A DNA stretch of 26,336 bases from an uncultured Sutterella sp. GTDB taxonomy: Bacteria; Pseudomonadota; Gammaproteobacteria; Burkholderiales; Burkholderiaceae_F. Each line of letters begins with the position of its first letter. The stretch's first letter is position 1. The position numbers and the translations under genes are program-made. The stretch covers positions 1 to 26,336 of the forward strand of contig CAAGAT010000005.1 of the NCBI GenBank assembly GCA_900767875.1, written 5' to 3'. Positions 9,974-17,697 of the stretch are shown one piece after another. Under the pieces are notes generated by a model, which saw only the letters and a list, made by a program, of their open reading frames with translations, was not told where the DNA came from and did not search any database.

Positions 9974-10067
9974 TGCCCCAATCGACGACGCGGAATCGGC
10001 TGCCGGCGCTTCTTTGCGCTTTGCGGTTTTGCTCATCCGAGCGGCGCGTCATCGTGAGATAAATCAG

Positions 10068-10090
10068 CCGGCTTTCCTTGTCAAAGCCGG
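10068..10090 (+). other. Hairpin in the 5' untranslated region of the flavoprotein gene
   Basis: CCGGCTTT, loop CCTTGTC and AAAGCCGG form a perfect 8-bp stem ending about nine bases before the ribosome site GGAGAG. No T-run follows, so it is not a standard terminator. A role in mRNA stability or translation control is possible. Confidence 0.5.
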
Positions 10091-10109
10091 AAAACTTGTG
10101 GAGAGACAC

Positions 10110-11516
10110 ATGAAGAAGATTCTCGTTGCAACCGCTGTGGCCGCCGCTTTCGGCATGGCCAACGCCGCCGAACAGGCCGACATCGTTGTGATCGGCGCCG
10201 GCGGTGCCGGTATGGCCGCCGCCGTGCAGGCGCACGACAACGGCGTCAAGAAGGTTGTGATCATTGAAAAGATGCCGATGGTCGGCGGCAACACGATCCG
10301 CGCCACGGGCGGCATCAACGCTGCCGAAACGCCCCAACAGGCCAAGATGGGCATCAAGGACAGCATCGAACAGATGTACAAGGACACGATGAAGGGTGGT
10401 CACAACCTGAACAACCCCGAACTCGTCAAGGTCCTTTGCAACAACGCCAATGACGCCGTGCAGTGGCTGATCAAGCTCGGCGGCAACTTCAACGACGTCG
10501 GCTTCATGGGCGGCGCCACCAACAAGCGCTGCCACCGTCCCACGGGCGGTGCCGCCGTTGGTCCCGAAGTGGTCAAGACCCTGTACAACGCCGTTCAGGC
10601 CCGCAAGATTGATCTGCGCACCGACTCCCATGTTGTCGATCTGATCGTCAAGAACGGTGCCGTGGCCGGCGTCAAGGTTAAGGACGAAGACGGCAAGGTC
10701 TATGCAATCGACTCCAAGGCCGTCGTGAACGCGGCCGGCGGCTTTGCCGGCAACAACGCCATGGTCTCCAAGATCATTCCGCGTCTGAAGGGCTTTGCCA
10801 CGACGAACCATCCGGGCGCCACCGGTGACGGTCTGCTCCTGGCTGAAAAGGTCAAGGCCGCTTTCGTCGACATGGACCAGATTCAGACCCACCCGACCGT
10901 GGTTGAAAAGACCGGCGTGATGGTGACCGAAGCCGTGCGCGGCAACGGTGCCGTCCTGATCAACAAGGAAGGCAAGCGCTTCTTCGACGAACTGAACACG
11001 CGTGACGCCGTCTCGGCCGCCATTCTGAAGCAGACCGAATCGCACGCCTACATGTTCTTTGACGACGACGTTCGCAAGTCCCTCAAGGCCATCGAAGGCT
11101 ACATCAAGATGCCGGGCATGGTGATCCAGGGCAAGACGCTTGACGAAGTGGCCAAGAACATGGGTGTTCCGGCCGACGCTCTGAAGGCCACGATGGCTCA
11201 GTACGCCAAGGATCAGGCTGCCGGTAAGGACAGCTGCTGCGGCCGTACCAAGATGGAACGTCCTCTGAACAAGGCTCCGTACTACGCCATCTGGATCACG
11301 CCCGCCGTGCATCACACCATGGGCGGCATCAAGATCAACACCAAGGCTGAAGTCATCGACGTCAACGGCAAGGTTGTTCCGGGCTTCTTCGCTGCGGGTG
11401 AAGTCACCGGCGGCGTGCACGGCGGCAACCGTCTCGGCGGCAATGCCCAGGCTGATATTATTGTGTTCGGTCGTATCGCCGGCAACAGTGCCACGGCGTA
11501 CGTCAAGGCTCACTAA
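10110..11516 (+). CDS. Secreted heme-free fumarate-reductase-type flavoprotein subunit
   Basis: A 468-residue FAD protein of the flavocytochrome c / urocanate reductase family, expected in the periplasm. It starts with a Sec signal peptide (MKKILVATA..., cleavage near ANA-A, about 19-20), then the FAD motif VVIGAGGAGMAAAVQA (about 26-41) and GGNTIRATGGINAA. There is no CxxCH, so no heme domain, and no fused FMN domain. Residues at the positions that form the fumarate site in Shewanella Fcc3 (family knowledge, by alignment from memory) are present with matching spacing: H261, T273, E274, R277, R298, H401, R441. The H261 equivalent is Tyr in urocanate reductase, so a C4-dicarboxylate such as fumarate is the more likely substrate; another unsaturated acid is possible. 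Start ATG 10110 has GGAGAG upstream. The next gene encodes an FMN carrier and apbE follows, indicating a three-part electron pathway. Confidence 0.92.
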   Translation: MKKILVATAVAAAFGMANAAEQADIVVIGAGGAGMAAAVQAHDNGVKKVVIIEKMPMVGGNTIRATGGINAAETPQQAKMGIKDSIEQMYKDTMKGGHNLNNPELVKVLCNNANDAVQWLIKLGGNFNDVGFMGGATNKRCHRPTGGAAVGPEVVKTLYNAVQARKIDLRTDSHVVDLIVKNGAVAGVKVKDEDGKVYAIDSKAVVNAAGGFAGNNAMVSKIIPRLKGFATTNHPGATGDGLLLAEKVKAAFVDMDQIQTHPTVVEKTGVMVTEAVRGNGAVLINKEGKRFFDELNTRDAVSAAILKQTESHAYMFFDDDVRKSLKAIEGYIKMPGMVIQGKTLDEVAKNMGVPADALKATMAQYAKDQAAGKDSCCGRTKMERPLNKAPYYAIWITPAVHHTMGGIKINTKAEVIDVNGKVVPGFFAAGEVTGGVHGGNRLGGNAQADIIVFGRIAGNSATAYVKAH

Positions 11517-11541
11517 TACCAGCTCATAGGAGTTCCAATCA

Positions 11542-11874
11542 ATGATTAAGCAGTTGATTATCGCTGCGTCCGCCGCGCTGCTTTGCGCTGGCGCCCAGGC
11601 CGCCAGCTACAAGGACGGCACCTACACGGGCGAAGGCACGGGCAACGCCAGCAAGATTCAGGTCCAGGTCGTGGTGGCCGGCGGCAAGATCAGCTCGGTG
11701 AAGGTGCTCAAGCACGGTGAAACCGAAATGCTGCTCAACGCCGCCGAGAAGAAGTTGTCCAAGAAGATCGTCCAGGCCAACGGCACCGAAGGTGTCGCTG
11801 CCGTGACGGGTGCTTCCAACTCTTCCAAGGGCATCATCGAAGCGGTCAACAAGGCGCTTGAAGCGGCCAAGTAA
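11542..11874 (+). CDS. Small secreted FMN-binding domain protein (covalent flavin carrier)
   Basis: A 110-residue protein with a Sec signal peptide (MIKQLIIAASAALLCAGAQA, cleavage about 20) followed by a single FMN_bind domain (YKDGTYTGEGTG..., KISSVKVLKHGET). Near its end is VTGASNSS (about 88-95), which matches the motif where ApbE joins FMN to a Ser or Thr; S92 would be the acceptor. The acidic residue common at the start of that motif is Ala here. It follows the flavoprotein gene by 25 bases with a good AGGAG ribosome site (11528-11532). In related enzymes such as urocanate reductase this domain is fused to the flavoprotein; here it is separate. It probably passes electrons from a membrane donor to the FAD subunit (inference). 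Confidence 0.9.
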   Translation: MIKQLIIAASAALLCAGAQAASYKDGTYTGEGTGNASKIQVQVVVAGGKISSVKVLKHGETEMLLNAAEKKLSKKIVQANGTEGVAAVTGASNSSKGIIEAVNKALEAAK

Positions 11875-11899
11875 CCGTCTGCAGGTCTGACTTGCATGA

Positions 11900-11937
11900 G
11901 ACTCGGCACGGGGTGTCCCCCTGCGCCGAGTCTTTTT
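11900..11937 (+). terminator. Intrinsic terminator between the FMN carrier gene and apbE
   Basis: GACTCGGC (11900-11907) pairs with GCCGAGTC (11925-11932); an inner GGGG-TGT-CCCC adds to the stem, and TTTTT follows. It would make the first two genes much more abundant than apbE. Confidence 0.85.
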
Positions 11938-11986
11938 GCACGTGCGACAGGCAAAATCCCCTTTTTTTCGTGCCCGACGTTTTCTC

Positions 11987-13051
11987 ATGTTCTCCAAGTC
12001 CCATTTTCTGACCCGGGCTCTGTCGTTTCTTTCCCTCGGTTTTCTGGCCGCCGTGCCCGCCGCGGCCGAGCCGTCCGCCCCGTTGTACGAGGCGCAGTAC
12101 GGCAACCTGGCCATGGGTACGTTGGTGAGCGCCCGCGTGATGTCGCCCGACAAAGCGGCCGCCGATCGCTTCGAGGCGCTTTTGGCCGACAAGATCGACG
12201 CGTATGAAACGCTCTTTACCGTGCACCACGAAGGGCCCCTCTACGAGGTCAATCGCCGGGCGGGCGACTGGGTCGACGTGGACTGCCGCATTGCCTCCTT
12301 GGCCGAGACGGCCAAAACGATCGCGCGCGACTCCGACCGGGCCTTTGAGCCGACCATCGGCGCGCTGGTCAACGTCTGGAAAATCGGCTTTGGGGGTGAG
12401 AAGGTGCCCGAGCGCGCGGCTATTGACGGGGCGCTTCAAAAGGTCGACTACACGCGCATTCAAACGCGAAGGCAAGAGGGCAAATGCGCCATGCGCATCG
12501 GCAAGGGGCAAAGCATTGACCTTGGGGCTATCGCCAAGGGTTGGATCGGCACGGCGCTGATCGCGGATCTGAAGGCGGCCGGCGCCACCAACGCCGTTAT
12601 TGATCTGGGCGGCAACGTGGCCCTGCTGGCCAAATCGCCCTCGGGGCAGGACTGGAAGGTCGGCATTCAGCGGCCCGATCGCGAGCGCGGGGAAATTCTG
12701 GCCGTCGTGCGCGCCGCCGACGAGTCGGTGATCACCTCGGGCGCCTACGAGCGCAAGATTGAGACAAACGGGAAAACCTACGGGCATATTCTGAGCGCGC
12801 GCACGGGCATGCCCGCGGCCACGGACATCGCCAGCGTGACGATCGTCGATCAGGACGGCGCGCGGGCCGACGGCTGGTGCACGGCGCTTTTTGCCATGGG
12901 CGTGCAAAAGGCCCTGGGCGTGATGTCCCGGCACAAGGACCTCGGGGTCCTGATTTTGGATCAGAGCCTGAAAAAGGCCTGGGTGAGCCGGTGCATCGCC
13001 GATCGCGTGCGGCTCCTCGATGAGAGCATCGCGCTGACGGTCGTCGAGTAG
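11987..13051 (+). CDS. apbE: FAD:protein FMN transferase
   Basis: ApbE cleaves FAD and joins the FMN part to a Ser or Thr of an FMN_bind domain, in the periplasm and with Mg2+. The 354-residue protein has a Sec signal peptide (hydrophobic ALSFLSLGFLAAVPAAA, cleavage near AAA-E, about 27); no lipobox cysteine is present, unlike many ApbE proteins. Family motifs are DLGAIAKGW (about 178-186), GHILSARTGMP (about 266-276), VITSGAYER and DGARADGWCTALFAMG (about 290-305). I chose ATG 11987 rather than an upstream TTG (11936) that lies in the terminator T-run. The ribosome site is weak. It lies downstream of its presumed substrate, the FMN carrier, past a terminator, so expression may rely on read-through or a promoter not recognised. 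AMG at the end matches the usual VMG. Confidence 0.95.
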   Translation: MFSKSHFLTRALSFLSLGFLAAVPAAAEPSAPLYEAQYGNLAMGTLVSARVMSPDKAAADRFEALLADKIDAYETLFTVHHEGPLYEVNRRAGDWVDVDCRIASLAETAKTIARDSDRAFEPTIGALVNVWKIGFGGEKVPERAAIDGALQKVDYTRIQTRRQEGKCAMRIGKGQSIDLGAIAKGWIGTALIADLKAAGATNAVIDLGGNVALLAKSPSGQDWKVGIQRPDRERGEILAVVRAADESVITSGAYERKIETNGKTYGHILSARTGMPAATDIASVTIVDQDGARADGWCTALFAMGVQKALGVMSRHKDLGVLILDQSLKKAWVSRCIADRVRLLDESIALTVVE

Positions 13052-13102
13052 GCCGGACTCACGTTTTGAAGCAATCGTCGGCGGCAAATGGCCTTGGCGC
13101 GG

Positions 13103-13131
13103 ATGACAGAGCCGCCGGCGCTCATTAAAAT
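13103..13131 (+). promoter_or_regulatory. Sigma-70-type promoter of the amidohydrolase cluster
   Basis: -35 ATGACA (13103-13108), 17-base spacer, -10 TAAAAT (13126-13131): five of six consensus matches in each box. Transcription would start near 13138, leaving about 80 bases of leader. It separates this cluster from apbE. Confidence 0.65.
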
Positions 13132-13220
13132 AAACCGAATATGCAGGCGCGCCGCGCCGTTGCCTGTCGCTTGCGGAACAGTCAGCGGATGCCCGTGCCT
13201 TTTCGCTAGGAGATTCGTGG

Positions 13221-14216
13221 ATGTCTTTTGATGCCAACGCGCCGCGCACCGTGCGCGAGATGATCGAGCCGGAAATCAAGAAAGCCGGCGGCTGGGTGAA
13301 CACGCATGCGCACGCCGACCGTGCCTTTACGCTTTCGCCTGAAATTCTGGAAATGCGCCGCACGCATTCCCTGCAGCAAAAGTGGGACGCGCTGGACCGC
13401 TTAAAGAGTGAGTCGACCGAAGAGGACTTCTATCGGCGCTTCTCGATGTTTTTCGAGCTGATGATCAGCCAGGGCTGCACGGCCTGCGCCACGTTCGTGG
13501 ACATCGACCCGCAGACGCAGGATCGGGCCATCAAGGCCGGCATGCGCGCCCGCGAACACTACGCCGATCAGATCACCGTCAAGTTCGCCAATCAGACCCT
13601 GAAGGGCGTGATTGATCCGGAAGCGCGCAAGTGGTTTGACATCGGCTCGGAAATGGTCGACATCATCGGCGGCCTGCCCAAGCGCGACGAGCGCGACTAC
13701 GGCCGCGCGGCCGAGGCCTTCGACATTCTCCTCGGTACGGCCAAGGCCCAGAACAAGATGGTGCACGTGCACGTGGACCAGTTCAATCTCTCGAGCGAAT
13801 ACGAAACCGAAATGCTCGCCCACAAGGCGATCGAACACGGCATGCAGAACCGCGTCGTGGCCATTCACGGCATCTCGATCGGCGCGCACTCGCACATGTA
13901 CCGTCAGCGCCTCTACACCCTTCTTAAGCAGGCCGGCGTGATGATGGTCTGCTGCCCGACGGCCTGGATCGACACGGCCCGCACCGAGCGCATCGGTCCG
14001 ATGCACAACTCGATGACCCCGGTCGACGAACTCGTACCCGCGGGCGTGACCGTGGCGCTGGGCACCGACAACGTGTGCGACGCCATGGTGCCCTGGAGCG
14101 CGGGCGACATGTGGCACGAACTGCAGCTGCTGGCCACGGGCTGCCGCTTCGACGATTTCGAGCAGCTGGTCAAGATCGCCACCGTCAACGGCCGCAAGGT
14201 TCTCGGTCTGGAGTAA
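13221..14216 (+). CDS. Cytosine-deaminase-like metal-dependent amidohydrolase
   Basis: A 331-residue cytoplasmic amidohydrolase of the CodA/AtzC-like group. Candidate metal ligands are H29 and H31 (NTHAHADRAF), H184 (VHVHVDQ), H216 (AIHGIS) and D283 (LGTDNV), the order of the superfamily. In E. coli CodA the third ligand His is in HCDE, whose Glu is the catalytic proton shuttle (family knowledge); here the stretch is HVDQ, with Gln at 187. The protein is also about 95 residues shorter than CodA. So it is probably not a plain cytosine deaminase; another amidohydrolase reaction on a pyrimidine or triazine-like ring is possible. ATG 13221 has AGGAG at good distance. It starts an operon, 14 bases before an orotate phosphoribosyltransferase gene, which hints at pyrimidine salvage or catabolism (inference). 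Confidence 0.8.
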   Translation: MSFDANAPRTVREMIEPEIKKAGGWVNTHAHADRAFTLSPEILEMRRTHSLQQKWDALDRLKSESTEEDFYRRFSMFFELMISQGCTACATFVDIDPQTQDRAIKAGMRAREHYADQITVKFANQTLKGVIDPEARKWFDIGSEMVDIIGGLPKRDERDYGRAAEAFDILLGTAKAQNKMVHVHVDQFNLSSEYETEMLAHKAIEHGMQNRVVAIHGISIGAHSHMYRQRLYTLLKQAGVMMVCCPTAWIDTARTERIGPMHNSMTPVDELVPAGVTVALGTDNVCDAMVPWSAGDMWHELQLLATGCRFDDFEQLVKIATVNGRKVLGLE

Positions 14217-14230
14217 TCAGGGAGAGACAA

Positions 14231-14920
14231 ATGAAATTTAAGCCGAGCTACACGAGCAGCATCGCCGAGGACATCATGGCCGAGCGCCTCATCCGCGCGC
14301 AGGCCGTCGAGTTTCTTCCCGACGCCCCCATGCGTCTGAAGTCCGGGCTCATCTCGCCCGTCTACGTCGACAACCGCAAGCTTTTCTCGCATCCCGAAGC
14401 CTGGAGCGACATCGTCGAGACGATGGCCAGCCGCGTCGAGGAATACGACCTGGAGTTTGACATGGTCGCCGGCGTGGAAGCCGCCGGCTCCATGCACGCC
14501 GCCGCTCTGGCCTACCGTCTGGGCATGCCGGCCATCATGGTGCGTCAGAAGGCCAAGACCTACGGCAATCACTCCCGCGTCGAAGGCGGCAGCGTCAAGG
14601 GGCTGCGCATTTTGCTGCTCGAAGACCACATCTCCACGGGTCTGAGCTGCATCGACGCCATCCGTGCGTTGCGCGACGAAGGCGCGCAGGTCACGCAGGT
14701 GATGTCGATCACGAACTATTCGATTCCCGAAACGCAGCGCCTCTTTAAAGAGGAAGGCATTCACACCTACGACGTGATCGCTTTTGACAAGGTCGTGCAC
14801 AAGGCCCGCGAAATGAACGTGATCAGCGAGGAGCACGAACGTCTCGTGCTCGAGTGGCTGCGCACGCCCTGGACCTGGGCGGCCATGCACGGCGTGGTGG
14901 CCAGCGCCATCGAAAACTAA
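14231..14920 (+). CDS. pyrE: Orotate phosphoribosyltransferase
   Basis: This enzyme joins orotate to PRPP to make orotidine 5'-phosphate, the step before PyrF. The 229-residue protein has LKSGLISPVYVDNRK (about 37-50), typical of orotate enzymes, the flexible-loop stretch VRQKAKTYGNHSRVEGG with lysines 107 and 109, and the PRPP-binding motif LLLEDHISTG (about 128-137), a variant of VVEDVITTG. ATG 14231 has GGGAGAGACAA directly upstream; the reading frame extends upstream but inside the preceding gene. It is co-transcribed with the amidohydrolase. With pyrF 10 kb away it may be the housekeeping PyrE, or a salvage paralogue whose base is produced by the amidohydrolase; the sequence alone does not decide. 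Confidence 0.85.
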   Translation: MKFKPSYTSSIAEDIMAERLIRAQAVEFLPDAPMRLKSGLISPVYVDNRKLFSHPEAWSDIVETMASRVEEYDLEFDMVAGVEAAGSMHAAALAYRLGMPAIMVRQKAKTYGNHSRVEGGSVKGLRILLLEDHISTGLSCIDAIRALRDEGAQVTQVMSITNYSIPETQRLFKEEGIHTYDVIAFDKVVHKAREMNVISEEHERLVLEWLRTPWTWAAMHGVVASAIEN

Positions 14921-14943
14921 AAAAACCAAGCCTCAGCGACCCC

Positions 14944-15720
14944 ATGAGCACCATTCTTTTCCCGAGTCCCATCTTCGGCCCCGTCAGGAGCCGTCGTCTG
15001 GGCAAAAGTCTGGGCATCAACCTGCTGCCCGCCGACGGCAAGATCTGCAGCTTTGACTGCGTGTACTGCGAGTGCGGGCTCAACGAGCTCAACCGGCCCA
15101 AGAGCAAAATGCCCTCGCGCGAGCATGTGCGCGAGGAGCTCGAAAAGCGCCTGGCGCAGATGCGTGCAGCCGCAGACCTGCCCGACGCCATCACGTTTGC
15201 GGGCAACGGCGAGCCCACGGCGCATCCGGACTTTCTCGAGATCGTGCGGGACGTGCGCTCGCTACGCGATCGCTACTGCCCGCAGGCAAAGGTTTGCCTG
15301 CTCACCAACGCCACGCATCTGGATAAGGAAGAGATCTTTGAGGCCGTCCGTCTCATCGATCGTCCGTGCCTGAAGCTCGATACGGTCGACGCCGACTACA
15401 TCCGCCGGGTGGACCGCCCTAACGCGCACTATGACGTGAAAAAACTCATCGAGCGCATGAAGGAGTTTGACGGCGCGTGCATCATTCAGAGCATGTTCAT
15501 GCAGGGTACTTACAAGGGCGAGAGTGTGGACAACACGACCGACGCGTATGTCGAGCCCTGGCTCAAGGCCCTGCAGGAAATTCGCCCCGAAGGCGTGGAC
15601 ATTTACACGCTCGATCGAGACACCCCCGTGCTGGGACTGAAAAAGGCCCCGCCCGAGGTGCTCGAGCGCATCGCCAAGCGCGTGAACGATCTGGGGATCA
15701 GCGCGCACTGGTTCGGGTAA
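14944..15720 (+). CDS. Radical SAM protein of unknown function
   Basis: A 258-residue radical SAM protein. The cluster-binding motif is C35-SFD-C39-VY-C42, followed by ITFAGNGEPTAHPDF, which provides the SAM-binding GNGEP. The N terminus FGPVRSRRLGKSLGINLLP is typical of the COG0731-like group (which includes archaeal wyosine TYW1 proteins) found in many anaerobes without a proven function. No C-terminal auxiliary iron-sulfur motif or B12 domain is visible. It follows pyrE by 23 bases, so it is probably in the same transcript, though the ATG at 14944 lacks a clear ribosome site. The terminator-like structure after it suggests it ends the operon. I cannot name the reaction. Confidence 0.85.
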   Translation: MSTILFPSPIFGPVRSRRLGKSLGINLLPADGKICSFDCVYCECGLNELNRPKSKMPSREHVREELEKRLAQMRAAADLPDAITFAGNGEPTAHPDFLEIVRDVRSLRDRYCPQAKVCLLTNATHLDKEEIFEAVRLIDRPCLKLDTVDADYIRRVDRPNAHYDVKKLIERMKEFDGACIIQSMFMQGTYKGESVDNTTDAYVEPWLKALQEIRPEGVDIYTLDRDTPVLGLKKAPPEVLERIAKRVNDLGISAHWFG

Positions 15721-15725
15721 ACGCC

Positions 15726-15797
15726 AAGCCGGCTGCCGACATGTTGTGGAAAACAGCATCGTTTCGGGGCCGGCTTCGTCGTTGTTCGACTTTTTTT
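15726..15797 (+). terminator. Probable terminator region after the radical SAM gene
   Basis: AAGCCGGC (15726-15733) pairs with GCCGGCTT (15769-15776) around a long loop; directly after comes a small GTCG-TTGTT-CGAC hairpin and a run of seven T (15791-15797). The last hairpin is short, so strength is uncertain. Confidence 0.5.
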
Positions 15798-15824
15798 GCC
15801 GCCGGCCTGGGCGATAATTACAAA
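15796..15824 (+). promoter_or_regulatory. Possible glyA promoter
   Basis: TTGCCG (15796-15801), 17-base spacer, TACAAA (15819-15824); an overlapping GATAAT (15813-15818) is another -10 choice without a good -35. Matches are four of six in each box, so the call is weak. Confidence 0.3.
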
Positions 15825-15843
15825 ATTGTTTTTTCCAAAATTG
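15821..15843 (+). repeat. Direct repeat CAAAATTG upstream of glyA
   Basis: CAAAATTG occurs at 15821-15828 and 15836-15843, 15 bases apart, in an AT-rich patch overlapping the presumed glyA transcription start. It could be a regulator-binding site; no known consensus was matched. Confidence 0.4.
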
Positions 15844-15914
15844 CGCCGCCGTTTCCCCGCATTTTTTGGGATGTCCGGCACCAAGCGCACCCAACTTAAG
15901 AGGAGTCCTCGGAC

Positions 15915-17180
<1,266 letters not shown>

Positions 17181-17232
17181 GAGACGAGGCGGATTCGTCA
17201 AACCGGTCTAGAGCCCAACCCAGGAGCATTGA

Positions 17233-17685
17233 ATGCGTTGTCCGTTTTGCAAGTCCAAGGACACGGCCGTCGTGGATTCCCGCGCCAGTGAGGACGGGTT
17301 TTCCATCCGCCGTCGTCGGCAGTGTGCCGCCTGCGGCAAGCGCTTTACGACGTTTGAGCGGGTGGAGATCAATATGCCCGTGATCGTCAAGCGCACTGGC
17401 GTGCGCCGCGAGTACGACCGCGACAAGCTGCGCGCCTCCATGCGACTGGCTCTGCGCAAGAGACCGGTGAACGACGAACAGATCGAAGAGGCCATCACGC
17501 TCATCGAGCAGCGTCTGCGCGCGCTCGGCGAGCGTGAGGTCAAGAGCGAAAAGGTGGGCGAATTCGTGCTCGAGGAGCTCAAGCGCCTTGACTCGATCGC
17601 CTACGTTCGCTTTGCCAGCGTCTACTACAACGTGGACGATCCCGAGCAGTTCAAGCGACTGATGCGTGATCTGGAAACCGAATAG
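17233..17685 (+). CDS. nrdR: Ribonucleotide reductase transcriptional repressor
   Basis: NrdR senses ATP and dATP and represses ribonucleotide reductase genes. The 150-residue protein has the N-terminal zinc ribbon (C3-PF-C6 and C31-AA-C34), the conserved DSRASEDGFSIRRRRQC, then the ATP-cone domain from about residue 49 (VIVKRTGVRREYDRDKL ... YVRFASVYYNVDD). Length is typical. ATG 17233 follows a CAGGAG ribosome site. It lies between glyA and ribD, its normal neighbours. No ribonucleotide reductase gene is in the window. Confidence 0.97.
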   Translation: MRCPFCKSKDTAVVDSRASEDGFSIRRRRQCAACGKRFTTFERVEINMPVIVKRTGVRREYDRDKLRASMRLALRKRPVNDEQIEEAITLIEQRLRALGEREVKSEKVGEFVLEELKRLDSIAYVRFASVYYNVDDPEQFKRLMRDLETE

Positions 17686-17697
17686 GTCAGAAAGGAC

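Larger units (their letters stand above)
9847..10109 (+). promoter_or_regulatory. Long leader and control region of the flavoprotein operon
   Basis: This stretch has no credible gene. It holds G-rich tandem repeats (9910-9954), a perfect TATAAT (9968-9973), about 130 bases of presumed 5' untranslated RNA, a perfect 8-bp hairpin (10068-10090) and the ribosome site GGAGAG (10100-10105) before ATG 10110. The open frame that continues upstream to about 9960 reads as low-similarity sequence ahead of a clean signal peptide, so I treat it as untranslated. Confidence 0.6.

Noticed and set aside
9960..10109. N-terminal extension of the flavoprotein by 50 codons
   Set aside because: The frame is open, but an extension would bury the clear signal peptide at ATG 10110, which has its own good ribosome site.
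9942..11513. Long open frame antisense to the flavoprotein gene
   Set aside because: Also a GC-driven shadow; the plus-strand protein has a signal peptide, FAD motif and active-site residues.
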